Shown: in pieces, positions 36,001 through 44,948 of the stretch
How positions within the stretch are numbered: position 1 is the stretch's first letter
How the letters are laid out: the number at the start of each line of letters is the position of its first letter
DNA from: Paramixta manurensis
GTDB taxonomy: Bacteria; Pseudomonadota; Gammaproteobacteria; Enterobacterales; Enterobacteriaceae
Length of the DNA: 64,000 nucleotides
NCBI RefSeq assembly: GCF_013285385.1
Contig: NZ_CP054212.1
Coordinates: forward strand, 2,542,001-2,606,000
Direction: 5' to 3'
Notes under the pieces: model-generated
What the model saw: only the letters and a program-made list of their open reading frames with translations
The model's database searches: none
What the model was told of the DNA's origin: nothing
Translations under genes and position numbers: made by a program

Positions 36001-39000
36001 TTTTTGATTCAAAGACGGCTTCTGGATCATGAAACAACTCTGGAAGACGTTCAATTACGTCCATCGGTACATCATGCTTCGCGCCGTTGCTGGCTTTACG
36101 CACTGTGTCGCGAGTAATAACCATATCCAGATTCGGCGCGCCCATCGCCCGCAGCACCGGCGGCGTTCGTCCAATCTTGATGCTTATTTCACCTGACTTG
36201 AGCGACCGCATGGCTTTATCCAGATCGGTACGGTACTGTTCAGCCTCATGTGGCAGAGGTTTCAGCGGATCAACATCGTCATTGCCCTTTGAATAAAGCG
36301 CGTCAGCCCGCGAAAAGGTATCTTCAAACTCTCGCGTACCCGGTTGCTCGTCTGCATGCATTGCCGTGCGTTTAAACCGCCCTGCGATGGTACGAAGGAT
36401 GTTACGCACTTCGACTGGCGTAATGTTCTGACTAATCAGGCCCGCTTTCCTTAACGCATTTACCAGTACACCTGCGATACGGTCATACACTGCACCGAAT
36501 TTCGACATACTGGTATTCTCTGCCATGTGAGCCAGAAACTCGTTAGCCTGGGTTTCGAGCGACTCATTTTTGTATGACCGGTCAACCTGGCCCCATACTT
36601 CCTGAATTGCTTTATTAGGGCTTTGCCGCGTCTGATGAAGCACACGAATGATACGGTCGTACTCAACATCGCCGATTACTGATGCAAGCCCGTGGTGTGC
36701 GAGGATTTCGTGACGCAGCTTCGCGTTCAGATCCTTAAGTGTGGGGATATTATCTGCAACGACGATAACGCGACTAAGTTCAGGTTGGTAAATGGCATGC
36801 ACCACGCCATATTCCTTCGGTATACCATTCGGCATCATGGCCGCTGCCTCATCCTGAGACTGAACGACTTTCACTTTTATCTTAGCTGCGCCGTTCATTT
36901 TTTTAACAAATCCGTCGGCGGCGACCTGTGCAACGTGGCGCGTTAAACCCCGCGCTGGTTTATCAACACCCGGTTCCCAACCTTCGCGGGTAATGATATT
37001 TCCATCGCCAATATCCTCACCACCGTATCGGGAATAAAAGGTTGTGCCCCGATCCGTTTTCCGGGTTTTCAACGTTGCGAAAAGATGATCGAATGCCTGA
37101 CGGATTCCGCCGCTCAGTTCCTTATCGGTAGGGTATGCGTAAGTATCGGAGGCGTTAGCCTCATCGCCTTTCCAGATGTTAACCAGGTAGTCGTTATCAA
37201 TGCCTTTAGCCTGAGTTTTATCAAGCATGTACCGTTCAAAGGCACGGGCTGCCAGCTCGACGTTGGTTGACCAGTAGGCTTTACTGCGTACCGAATCAAG
37301 ATTTCGCGCCCTGCCAACCATACCGCTGTTATCAATCGCGTCCATAACCCCGCGAAATGCGTTATATACTTCCTGTCGTACAGGATGCTCCGCATCAACA
37401 AAACGTCCGTTCCGGATAACCTTCGCGCGCCGACGTGATGACGACATAAAGTTGTCACCACTCTTAACCTCTCCATCGCGGCCAACATCACTCTGGCCGA
37501 AGAAATTATCAAGCGCGTGGAACCATTCATGCGCCAGCGATCCGGAACCATTACCTTTTGTCAGGTTGATCACGACCTGACCGGGTTCATAGTGCGCTTT
37601 TGCAGCATTCAGCCCGCCACGACCGCGCGCGCCAAAGGCCAGCCCAAGATTGCCATTCAGTGAAAGTGCCTGGGTGGGTACGTTGAGTACATCAGCCATA
37701 TCTGTCAGTGCATCATAGGCTTCGTTTAATTCTTTCTGCCGGCGGGCACCCTCAACGTAGTTCCCGAACTGAACACCACGGAAACCGAATTTTTCGGTGA
37801 AACTTTCTGGTGTTGCAGCACTGTCACGAACTGCCGGGCCGGTTCGTTTACGGTTCTCTGCGTTTCGCTGCTCCGTCCGGGAGGTTTCACGCATTGAGGA
37901 AAGCTTCTTCTCCAGCTCATCCCGGTTTTCATTGAGATAGGTGCGTGCCTCAGTAGCGTCCTTAAAACCTGATTTTAATGGCACCAGCCCAGTCGCACCC
38001 TTATATGCGATAAATCGTTCGCCCGTATGCCGGTCTCTGTATATCTCGAGTTTCGATTGCTTTACTGTGCTCACGCCATCTTTGCTGGTTGACTGGTTAA
38101 CATATGCGACGGCTTTTTTAATCGCTCCTTCCTTAGTCTCGTCGGAAACGCCACGAACACTTTTACCTTTTAGATCCTCAAGTTCGTAAATCGTCTTGCC
38201 ACCTGATTTGCTGTAATCGGTGCCGTTATACATTGAATAGTGATGCGTGCGGAGTCGGTAGCGTGAGGCTTCTTCAACCTGCCCGGCGGGTAGTTTCGCC
38301 ATCAAATCGAGCGTATCAGTGATGTCGCGCAACTTTGGATTCGTTGCATACAAACGGTGCATCTCATCCGGATCAACTTTACCGTCCAGTATTTCATTCG
38401 CCATCTCACGTAATTCATGTGCCTGTTCAGCCCATCGTTTCACACGACCCGGCATGGTAGGTTTGGTGCCGATCATTGAGCGAAAAACAGCAACCATCGA
38501 TAACCCTTTATGACTTATACCTGCCGCGTGAAGGGCTTCGTAGTCCGGGCGGGGGAAAGTTCTACTCAGTGGCTGCGCACCAATATCTTCCACCGTATTA
38601 TTTGACTGCATTGCCTGCCGGAACTGGCCCCAACGATCTTTAGCGGCACCCTGAAGCTTCTCGCCAAAATCCTCAATTTTAGGCTGTGCAGAAGGCAGAC
38701 GGACGCCGTAACCGTTACCTACTTTTTCAATCGTGGCACCCGGCATTTTTGCCCATTTGGAAAAGCGCGCTACCCGCTCATTACTGAATGGCTTACCGGG
38801 CTGGTACAACTTGAGGTCAGGATCGGCAGGAACTGAAGCGGCTTTGCTTTTATCGGGGAGTCGAACGGCATAACCGCCTTCCACTTTTTCAACGGACGCG
38901 CCGGGCATTTTGGCCCACTTCGAATAACGCGCGACTTTCTCAGTGCTAAAAGGTTTTCCCGGACTGAAGAACTGCAATCGCGTCGGAACAGCCCCTTTCG

Positions 39001-41020
39001 CTACAGCAGCCGTTTCACGATCGATTGGTGTATCTCCAGCCCGAACGCGCTGATCAGAGATGCCGGGGGGCGTGTTCTCATTGCCCATAGCCTGAGTAAA
39101 TTCGCGCATCTGGCGCTGCGGCGCGGTTTCTCCCCGTGTAAAATCCGGTGAACGTCCGGCCTGTGATTCGTCAGAATTGCCTGGCTGGAAAATGATATTC
39201 TTATCTTCGATAGCATCGCCAGGCACTGTCTCACCTTCATAGGTATTGCTGGCGCGACCAACTTCCTGTTTTGGCTCATCTTCACGGGGCAGTAGCCGCT
39301 GACCACGGACTTGCTCACCACCACGAAACTGTGGCCCACTTCCGGCCTGCTGCTCATCAATATTCGCGACGGGACCGGGCATTTGATAACCCTCGGCCAG
39401 ACTTGTATCACCGGGCGCCGGTAATCGGGGGATTCTGGCCTGCCGTCGTGCATCAGCATCCGCCAGGGTAGCTTGTTCGTCTGGTGTTAAGCCCTGATCG
39501 CCGTTCTGTATTTGCTGCCTGATGAGTTCTTCAGGTGTGGGCGCAGCATCCTGTCCTAATGCCTGTTGTACCTCGCTGTCATCAGCGAAACCCTGAATGC
39601 GGGGGTCATTGCGTAGGTAGGCTGGCGTATCAAGATCGGGCGTAGGTGATGAGGAAGCAACCGGAGTTACATCATCAGATGTGGCTGGAGACTCGCTTTC
39701 TTGCTTTGTTCCCTCATCATTCGGTGGTGATTCGATGGCGGGATCACCTTCATTGCTTCTCGCTGAAGTATTATTTTTACGCCCGCGAACACCACCAATA
39801 GCACCTGCTGCGGCACCCATTCCCGCCCCTAAAAGCGCGTTGTTTAAACCGGTATCAACCACCCCTTTCATCGGGTCGATGTCCTGACCAGCGGTATCTT
39901 TCAGTTGTTGATTTTGCAGGTACTGCTGCGTTGCACCCTGCGCAAACTCGGTTCCTCCTTCAGCAAGTGCCCCCGTTGCTACACCAGAAAGTACACCACT
40001 AGCCGCTCCTTTTTTGGTCAAAAGCGATAACAAGGTATGATCGCCTAACGACGCCGCTGCAATATTTACAGCCAGCATGCGCGGATCGGCAGTAACAGAA
40101 GATGCAGCCTGCTCAGCGACCATATTACGAGCCATAGTCAGTTTCTGCGTATCGCTCAGATTTGCATACGCATCATCTGTATCGACATCATCAAAGGCTT
40201 TCTGAAATGTCGGACTCTGCATCAGTTGATCAAATGGCAGGCTGGTTATTTGATCGCGCATATCAATACCACCCTGACCTTGCGCGGATGCTGTCATTCC
40301 CCCAACAAATATCTTTTTCTGGGCTCGATCACCAGCGACTTGTGCCGCTTCTTTCGCTGTCGCTCTGGCAACCTCATCAGGTAATTGCCTGCTTAAGCTC
40401 TTATAGGCCATATCCTCTGCAATCTTGGCTACTTTTGACGCGCCGAATTTTGCAATACCTGCAACCGTGAACATTTGAGCCAACGTTGGAGTCGCATTAA
40501 TTATCCAGGCATCTTTATCAAAAGCACCAGGACCAACTTTGTAACCCCCTTCAGCATCCTTTTCGATAAATGGCAAAGCCGCTGCCTGCTTAGCTCCCTC
40601 GGAATATCCCTCTTTAATTGCCTCTGAGCCTTTTTTAGCCAATCGTCCTACGGACCCAAAAGTGTTATCAACCCCAGAAGCAATATCATTTCGAACCCCT
40701 TTGATCGTGTTCATCGCATTGTCAGATATACCAAGACGACTTTGGGCCTCATTTTCCTGACTAGTTGCATAGCGATTCGCAACATCATTAAGTCCTTTGG
40801 GGAGTTGCGCAATCGATTCTGTTACATCAAATGGTACAGCAGCGACAGTTCTAACTATATCCCCTTTGGTTAAGCTAGGATTAACCTTTGCCTTTGCTTT
40901 CTCCAGTGCTGCGTCCAGATCAAAGGGCTCGCGTTCGCCGGGTTGGCTGATATTCAGGGTTTGCCGGTTATCATTATCTGATTGTTGTTCTGGGCGGTAT
41001 TGCTGCATGTCTTCAGCCAT
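33026..41020 (-). CDS. giant polyvalent virion protein, 2664 residues
   Basis: Very large phage protein at the end of the virion gene block, of the type packaged and injected with DNA. Features in order: hydrophobic Ala/Gly-rich stretches (about 170-420), low-complexity linker, two tandem 45-residue repeats (about 680-777), a zincin-like LPD1 domain with HEWFHALDNFF (about 1165), a second HExxH site in LRHEILAHHGL (about 1437), a barnase/EndoU/RelE-like (MuF-C type) segment MDVIERLPELFHDPEAVF to YGREAKQYQNWID (about 1630-1700), and an LPD38-like region MPDFILRNFLRDSLHSWA (about 2167) leading to a long helical tail. Polyvalent proteins of this kind are proposed to deliver several counter-defence or toxin activities. 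Domain names come from motif recognition only. Confidence 0.8.
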   Translation of the reverse strand: MAEDMQQYRPEQQSDNDNRQTLNISQPGEREPFDLDAALEKAKAKVNPSLTKGDIVRTVAAVPFDVTESIAQLPKGLNDVANRYATSQENEAQSRLGISDNAMNTIKGVRNDIASGVDNTFGSVGRLAKKGSEAIKEGYSEGAKQAAALPFIEKDAEGGYKVGPGAFDKDAWIINATPTLAQMFTVAGIAKFGASKVAKIAEDMAYKSLSRQLPDEVARATAKEAAQVAGDRAQKKIFVGGMTASAQGQGGIDMRDQITSLPFDQLMQSPTFQKAFDDVDTDDAYANLSDTQKLTMARNMVAEQAASSVTADPRMLAVNIAAASLGDHTLLSLLTKKGAASGVLSGVATGALAEGGTEFAQGATQQYLQNQQLKDTAGQDIDPMKGVVDTGLNNALLGAGMGAAAGAIGGVRGRKNNTSARSNEGDPAIESPPNDEGTKQESESPATSDDVTPVASSSPTPDLDTPAYLRNDPRIQGFADDSEVQQALGQDAAPTPEELIRQQIQNGDQGLTPDEQATLADADARRQARIPRLPAPGDTSLAEGYQMPGPVANIDEQQAGSGPQFRGGEQVRGQRLLPREDEPKQEVGRASNTYEGETVPGDAIEDKNIIFQPGNSDESQAGRSPDFTRGETAPQRQMREFTQAMGNENTPPGISDQRVRAGDTPIDRETAAVAKGAVPTRLQFFSPGKPFSTEKVARYSKWAKMPGASVEKVEGGYAVRLPDKSKAASVPADPDLKLYQPGKPFSNERVARFSKWAKMPGATIEKVGNGYGVRLPSAQPKIEDFGEKLQGAAKDRWGQFRQAMQSNNTVEDIGAQPLSRTFPRPDYEALHAAGISHKGLSMVAVFRSMIGTKPTMPGRVKRWAEQAHELREMANEILDGKVDPDEMHRLYATNPKLRDITDTLDLMAKLPAGQVEEASRYRLRTHHYSMYNGTDYSKSGGKTIYELEDLKGKSVRGVSDETKEGAIKKAVAYVNQSTSKDGVSTVKQSKLEIYRDRHTGERFIAYKGATGLVPLKSGFKDATEARTYLNENRDELEKKLSSMRETSRTEQRNAENRKRTGPAVRDSAATPESFTEKFGFRGVQFGNYVEGARRQKELNEAYDALTDMADVLNVPTQALSLNGNLGLAFGARGRGGLNAAKAHYEPGQVVINLTKGNGSGSLAHEWFHALDNFFGQSDVGRDGEVKSGDNFMSSSRRRAKVIRNGRFVDAEHPVRQEVYNAFRGVMDAIDNSGMVGRARNLDSVRSKAYWSTNVELAARAFERYMLDKTQAKGIDNDYLVNIWKGDEANASDTYAYPTDKELSGGIRQAFDHLFATLKTRKTDRGTTFYSRYGGEDIGDGNIITREGWEPGVDKPARGLTRHVAQVAADGFVKKMNGAAKIKVKVVQSQDEAAAMMPNGIPKEYGVVHAIYQPELSRVIVVADNIPTLKDLNAKLRHEILAHHGLASVIGDVEYDRIIRVLHQTRQSPNKAIQEVWGQVDRSYKNESLETQANEFLAHMAENTSMSKFGAVYDRIAGVLVNALRKAGLISQNITPVEVRNILRTIAGRFKRTAMHADEQPGTREFEDTFSRADALYSKGNDDVDPLKPLPHEAEQYRTDLDKAMRSLKSGEISIKIGRTPPVLRAMGAPNLDMVITRDTVRKASNGAKHDVPMDVIERLPELFHDPEAVFESKTKDNAASVLLSAKDTTGRQVMAAVHMNIESGRMVINRIASVYGREAKQYQNWIDEGLLRYRRNKKENPDNPHSQGLQLPKEERSYQGSEPSSGTTQGLQLPQRGSPDVGSSQNILTSADIRKNKTFYSRAAAPAMDDVINRKMGFRRETGWFDKAKTFYDTFNGKDKAAKKAWLSDSMRQLNTRTFDGLAPIKYAEDEAGKSQAESSAYVAARMAAGSGSVTAATLEHGLPQYNAKEGVIERKAGTTKADSLMGVLDGLGNHREDFFKWIAGHRSERLMKEGRENLFTAQEIDFMKSLDSGREKLFADQKAKYDAFIKSIMDLQQDMGLIDPESRAQWEDAWYIPYYRETEDGGVRGPWSTRGIANQRSTVRQLKGGEQNIKDPVENLFNYVSKAIDSSMKNEAMRRTVVNLADTGMIDVIESPNKIDYQQIGKGVAKVFIDGKETLVRVHNDEVYRAMTMIDMERSNSVFLRAARQAKRVLTIGTTSMPDFILRNFLRDSLHSWAINKDGFTPVKSSFEGLKKAIKGDDTLVDMMFAGATFGGGYSNVYDPAGTARNIRSILRRKGYTDSQVREFESSIVTTGRDAMNKLNGAFEKYKHVSEAAENANRIATYDAAIKSGKSKAQAAFESRDLMDFSMQGSGKIMMTLSDVLPFFNARMQGFSKLGRAVKADPAEVLKRGGIIAAASVALMAANLDNEKYEELPDWDKDTYWHFFLGDQHFRIPKPFEIGLMFGTMPERLMRAIAGKDSGAKFAKLAIHNFMEQIAFNPVPQVALPIAEAYVNYDSFTGNPIENMSDGNLLASARYNDHTSMIARKAGEAFGWSPKKIDHIITGYTGTLGAYVLGASDMLIRGMGDYGETPALRTDELPVLKSFLRGSDPAKSTQFTEDFYQMMQKANEVYSTINAFRKQGRFDDAQELQEENRKELSQRKGLNATQKQVRALNGMIEMVKSDRILSADEKKDRINKLLARRNKIVQQAVQRINPYFDVR
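38690..38985 (-). repeat. two tandem 45-residue repeats inside the giant protein
   Basis: Two copies of a module with the core PGKPFSxERVARxSKWAKMPGA followed by EKVxxGYxVRLP, separated by about 10 residues (about 680-727 and 735-777). The strong similarity implies a recent internal duplication of a small domain; its function is unknown. Confidence 0.85.
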
Positions 41021-41043
41021 TACATTCTCCGGATTTCAGGCAT

Positions 41044-41100
41044 AAAAAAAGCCCCGCTTTTTAAAGCGAGGCCTGGCATCATTCGCGAATTTAGCTCACA
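41044..41100 (-). terminator. repeat-family terminator, copy 1 (after phage recA)
   Basis: Minus strand: conserved GTGAGCTAAATTCGCGAATG stretch, then a hairpin with stems AGGCCTCGC and GCGGGGCT and a TTTTTTT tail. It is one of three near-copies (others at 49135 and 60279), and this one is the most diverged. It lies between recA and the giant gene. Confidence 0.85.
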
Positions 41101-41128
41101 TAGTGATCCGTAAGCAACTGTCTATTTT

Positions 41129-42133
41129 TTAGCTGTGTAAGTCTTCTGACTTAAAAATTATATTCACTTCACGCTCAAGCTTTTCCCGGATTTCTTTATG
41201 CTGCATTAGCGCACATATCGCTGATGTTTTATTGTTCCCGAGCGTAAATTCTCCGTACCGGTACCAAACACCTGATCGCAGAACTATCCCTTTTTGCATT
41301 GCATGATCGAGCACTTCACCTTCGTGTGAGATACCGTGATCAAACCAGATTTGAAAAGTGGCCTGACGATATGGGGAACCCATCTTATTCTTAACCACTT
41401 TGACGCGATGCTCTGTGGCTACTACCGTTTTGTTTTCCGCCAGTTGGTTTGTCTGGCGAACGTCCAGCCTGATACTCGCAAATTGCTTTAAAGCGGCACC
41501 GCCAGTGGTAACTTCCGGGTTACCGTAAATTACACCGGGTCGGTTCCGTATCTGATTAATAAAAATCAGAAGGCAATTGTACTGGTGAGCCAGTGGACTA
41601 AGCTTGCGCATTGCTTTAGACATCAGGCGCGCTATTTCGCCGTCGTGCGCATCTCCCATGGCGCCCTCATATTCACCGCGTGTAATTAGCGCAGCTACTG
41701 AGTCAATAACAATGACGGACGCAGCACGCGAACGGATTATGCTCTCGCATACATCCAGTGCCAGTTCTCCTGTCGCAGGTCGGGATACCAATAACCTGTC
41801 GAGGTCGATACCGGAGTTTTCTGCATAGGCAGTATGTAAAGCCCGATCAGAGTCAATAAAAGCGCAAGACTTTCCAAGTTGCTGAGCCTGCCTGATGACT
41901 GATAACGCCAGTGTCGTCTTACCGGAGGAATCCGGACCGAAAATTTCCACAATCCGGCCAAGTGGTAACCCGCCAATATCAAGTGCCCGATCCAGCCCCA
42001 TGCATCCGGTTGGTATGCTAACTAATTGCTTACACTGGTTACCTTTAGTCGCCGCATAAACAATGCCTTTGCCAAATTTCTGTTCGAGTAGAGACACAGA
42101 TGTGTCTAACATAACTTTATGATTTTCAGCCAT
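41129..42133 (-). CDS. prophage RecA paralogue with altered ATPase residue
   Basis: 334-residue RecA recombinase that keeps E. coli numbering: Walker A GPDSSGKT (66-73), Walker B VIVIDS (D144), loop L1 EYEGAMGDAHDG, sensor Q194, K248 and K250. Three departures stand out: the catalytic Glu96 is Asp (FIDSD), Phe217 is Gln (LKQFAS) and the acidic C-terminal tail is missing. RecA forms filaments on single-stranded DNA, drives recombination, and triggers LexA and UmuD self-cleavage. Glu96-to-Asp in E. coli RecA is known to cut ATP hydrolysis sharply, and loss of the C-tail relieves autoinhibition, so this version may form persistent active filaments (inference). A LexA box precedes it. Confidence 0.93.
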   Translation of the reverse strand: MAENHKVMLDTSVSLLEQKFGKGIVYAATKGNQCKQLVSIPTGCMGLDRALDIGGLPLGRIVEIFGPDSSGKTTLALSVIRQAQQLGKSCAFIDSDRALHTAYAENSGIDLDRLLVSRPATGELALDVCESIIRSRAASVIVIDSVAALITRGEYEGAMGDAHDGEIARLMSKAMRKLSPLAHQYNCLLIFINQIRNRPGVIYGNPEVTTGGAALKQFASIRLDVRQTNQLAENKTVVATEHRVKVVKNKMGSPYRQATFQIWFDHGISHEGEVLDHAMQKGIVLRSGVWYRYGEFTLGNNKTSAICALMQHKEIREKLEREVNIIFKSEDLHS

Positions 42134-42184
42134 TTTATTAACCCACCCTGCTGAATTTATTATGTGAAGAGGTGAGTATATTTA

Positions 42185-42204
42185 TACTGTATAAAAATAC
42201 AGTA
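42185..42204. promoter_or_regulatory. LexA box of the phage recA
   Basis: TACTGTATAAAAATACAGTA, a near-perfect match to the enterobacterial consensus TACTGTATATATATACAGTA, about 50 bases upstream of the recA start. SOS control is expected. Confidence 0.93.
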
Positions 42205-42295
42205 CGCAAAGATATTTTAGGAATTTACTTTAGTTACACTAACACTTTCGAGCGTAATCACTGATTAGATTGGGCCCTGAACAGGCCCACCTATT

Positions 42296-43600
42296 CTACG
42301 GTTGAGAGCGCATGCGGCGGAGTTCTCGCAACTGTGATGCAGTGTGGCTGTCCGGCTGGGGTTGTTTTTGTAGGGACTGGGTCTGACTCTGCTCCGTCGG
42401 TGCGGGTTGCTGTGACTGAAGATATTGCTGATATTGCGCAGCGGCATCTTTAATTGCCGGATCATTCATATCAGGGTCCTTCCCTGTTTTTGCCCGGTAG
42501 AGTGAGGCAAAATCAGGAGGACTGGAATCATCACCTCCTGACATAACGCCATAAGTTTTGTCTACATCCTGATCGAGTTTATCAAATTGCGCTGCGGCTG
42601 CTGCACGTGATTCATCATCAGGCGAACTTGCAAGCGCCTTCGCGCGCGCCTTCCCGACTTCTATTTTATCCTTCCGGTAATCACGTATCGCCTGCGCTTC
42701 AGTTTTATTACCCGGATTAATCATCTTATCAAGGAACTGCGCTTTCGCCGGGTCATTCATCTGACCGACCATCTGGCTGTATCCGCGTAGCTTATTGAAG
42801 ACATTCTCAATCGGTATAACCGGCACAGTATCATTTGGGTCAGATGAACCGTAACGCGTCATGGGTTTCGGTGCGGTAGAACCATCATCATACGTGACCT
42901 TTATCGTCGGTATGATACCTTTGCCATCTGCCGAGAAGCCAATGTGCGCAAGTTCTTTGCTCTTGATAGTCTTGCCGGTTGCCGGATCTTTCTCACCGAT
43001 GCCACGTTGAATTTCAGGGTTTAACACCGTGTTCAGAACGTTAAGCGCCTGCGGGTCGTTATAATCCATCTTACCGTCAAGTATCTGCGGCATGACTTTA
43101 TGAAACTGCATTACCGTGTTTATAGCATCCTTGCCAAAGAAGCGTTTCGGGTTGAGCGGATTATCCGGGGAAATTTGCTGATAAACCTCATCGTCAAATT
43201 TTCCATTTTGCAATCCGTTATAAAACGCCTGAACTGCTGGCATTTCTTCCTGCAACTTCTGGCTTCGTGCTTCCTGCGTCCGCCGGTAATTCAACTCATC
43301 ACGACGCATACCTAAATCAGCTTGTGCGATACCAAGCCGCTTCTGATCCAGCGCATTACTTAAACCCCAGCGCCGATCACTTTCGCTGTCACGACCTTTC
43401 TGATAATCAAAATTGCGTTGATCGCGGTCTTTGCTATACCCAAATTGCTCCTGCGCCAGGCCAAAATTGCGGTCTGAGTTTTGCTGCTGTTGATTCAGTG
43501 CAGCCTGACGCAACCCAAGTTCCTGCTTACGGCTAATTGCCGCATCTGCGGTATTAAACCCCGCAAGGAACCCATCTGCCAGCCCTAACGTGCCTGCCAT
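42296..43600 (-). CDS. internal virion / structural protein
   Basis: 434 residues, strongly hydrophilic and Gln-rich. The first 130 residues are predicted helix with repeated heptad-like charge patterns (RKQELGLRQAALNQQQQNS, QDRNFGLAQEQFGYSKDRD). The C-terminal end is low-complexity Gln/Pro. No enzyme motif is visible. It sits between tail and giant-protein genes, as internal core proteins do in podoviruses; the role is inferred from position. Confidence 0.6.
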   Translation of the reverse strand: MAGTLGLADGFLAGFNTADAAISRKQELGLRQAALNQQQQNSDRNFGLAQEQFGYSKDRDQRNFDYQKGRDSESDRRWGLSNALDQKRLGIAQADLGMRRDELNYRRTQEARSQKLQEEMPAVQAFYNGLQNGKFDDEVYQQISPDNPLNPKRFFGKDAINTVMQFHKVMPQILDGKMDYNDPQALNVLNTVLNPEIQRGIGEKDPATGKTIKSKELAHIGFSADGKGIIPTIKVTYDDGSTAPKPMTRYGSSDPNDTVPVIPIENVFNKLRGYSQMVGQMNDPAKAQFLDKMINPGNKTEAQAIRDYRKDKIEVGKARAKALASSPDDESRAAAAAQFDKLDQDVDKTYGVMSGGDDSSPPDFASLYRAKTGKDPDMNDPAIKDAAAQYQQYLQSQQPAPTEQSQTQSLQKQPQPDSHTASQLRELRRMRSQP

Positions 43601-43611
43601 AAATCCCCCTG

Positions 43612-43875
43612 TTATTTAAATAACGAACCGGCCAGCAGACCTACCGCCGCACCAACACCAGCGCCGATTGGCCCGCCCCAGGAACCATACGTCGCACCAA
43701 TTGCCGCACCAGCCCCGGCACCGACGCCTGCGGCATTCATCTGTCCCTGCTTTTGCTGCGCCTTAAGCTGGTCCTTTGCTGTTTCCCGGTTTCGCTCAAG
43801 CTGCGCTGCCTCATTCATTCCCTGAAGCGCCTGTTGGCGCGTTTGTGCTGCTGCATCAATTAACCCGTAGCTCAT
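43612..43875 (-). CDS. glycine-zipper phage protein
   Basis: 87 residues: a helical, charged first half and a second half made of a glycine zipper (GVGAGAGAAIGATYGSWGG, then GAGVGAAVGLLAG) that would insert in or span a membrane. Similar small proteins lie among ejection proteins of short-tailed phages, so a part in DNA delivery is plausible. Its ATG overlaps the upstream gene's stop by 4 bases. Confidence 0.6.
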   Translation of the reverse strand: MSYGLIDAAAQTRQQALQGMNEAAQLERNRETAKDQLKAQQKQGQMNAAGVGAGAGAAIGATYGSWGGPIGAGVGAAVGLLAGSLFK

Positions 43876-44264
43876 TGCTGATTACTCCCGGTGCCACCAA
43901 TGTTTAACTGCTGACGTAAACCCGACGTCCCCCCCGTCAAAATATTCATCTGACGGTCGGCCTCTGCATCCCGGATGCCATTTTTGGCACCAGCAGTAGC
44001 CAGCGCCGTTTTCAGCCCCAGGCTGTTATCCTGCGGGTTCGTATTCTGCGCGACGCCATAACGCGCCATCTGATTAGCCTGCCCAACCAGCCCTGATTTA
44101 AGCGCCTGCTGGCCCGTATCCGTCGCACGACCTAACTGCTGATCCATGAGTTGTGTGTTGGTTGACAGGTCCATTAGTTGCTTCAGCTTCGGATAGAACC
44201 GCTGGCGCCAGTCGTCATATTGTTGCCGGTTAATATCGGCATACGTATCGGAAGCAAATCCCAT
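43872..44264 (-). CDS. phage structural protein, 130 residues
   Basis: Hydrophilic, helical protein starting MGFASDTYADINRQQYDDWR. No recognised domain. Placed 8 bases from its upstream neighbour and overlapping the downstream one, within the same virion block; likely an internal or tail-hub component. Confidence 0.5.
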   Translation of the reverse strand: MGFASDTYADINRQQYDDWRQRFYPKLKQLMDLSTNTQLMDQQLGRATDTGQQALKSGLVGQANQMARYGVAQNTNPQDNSLGLKTALATAGAKNGIRDAEADRQMNILTGGTSGLRQQLNIGGTGSNQQ

Positions 44265-44272
44265 ACATCACC

Positions 44273-44938
44273 TCAGTAATCTTTATACGATGTTGAAAGA
44301 CCCAACCCACCAGCATCGTTACCTGATGCTCCGAATACACCATTACTGGCTGAAGAGGGCTGCGATGTACCGTTCATGGCGTTCCCTGCCCCCCAGCGTG
44401 TAGCAGCCCCTAATCCGGCACCAACCAGCCCTGCTGTAGCCTGTTGGCTTGCCTGCGCTGCCTGTGCATCCTGAAGCGCCTTGTTCTGTGCGTTTGCGGC
44501 AATATTACTGAAGCCAGACAGCGCATCCGCTTTCTGGCCTGAGCCCATCGATGCCACATCCTGAAGGCCAGCAACATACTTATCCTGTTGACTGGTCTGT
44601 GCACGGTTTGTTGTGTCAATTAAGCCAGCCACCTGATTGCCGGTAATATCCTGCATCGCTGACTGAAATTTTCCGCTTGATGGATCAACGCCGGAAGCGG
44701 CAAGATTATCCGCTGTTCCCTGTTTGACCTGACCAAATTGCTGTTGATAGCTGACGTTTGTACCTGCTGCCAGATTATCGTATTTATCCGTATTGTTCAG
44801 GTCGTCCACTTTGTCCATAAATAGGTTTTCATAGGGGCGTAATTCATTTGAATACAGATCCCAGTTCTCTTTAGCTATCTGCGCATTTTCCTTTTCCGCA
44901 GATGTTTCTTTAACCTCGCTACTTCCACCTTTACCCAT
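44273..44938 (-). CDS. phage structural protein, 221 residues
   Basis: Starts MGKGGSSEVKETSAEKENAQ with a charged helical front, then an Ala/Gln/Ser-rich middle and a Gly/Ser-rich tail (GAGLGAATRWGAGNAMNG). Shares character with the two genes downstream and probably belongs to the same ejection or internal-core set. No enzyme motif seen. Confidence 0.5.
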   Translation of the reverse strand: MGKGGSSEVKETSAEKENAQIAKENWDLYSNELRPYENLFMDKVDDLNNTDKYDNLAAGTNVSYQQQFGQVKQGTADNLAASGVDPSSGKFQSAMQDITGNQVAGLIDTTNRAQTSQQDKYVAGLQDVASMGSGQKADALSGFSNIAANAQNKALQDAQAAQASQQATAGLVGAGLGAATRWGAGNAMNGTSQPSSASNGVFGASGNDAGGLGLSTSYKDY

Positions 44939-44948
44939 TTCCTTTTCC

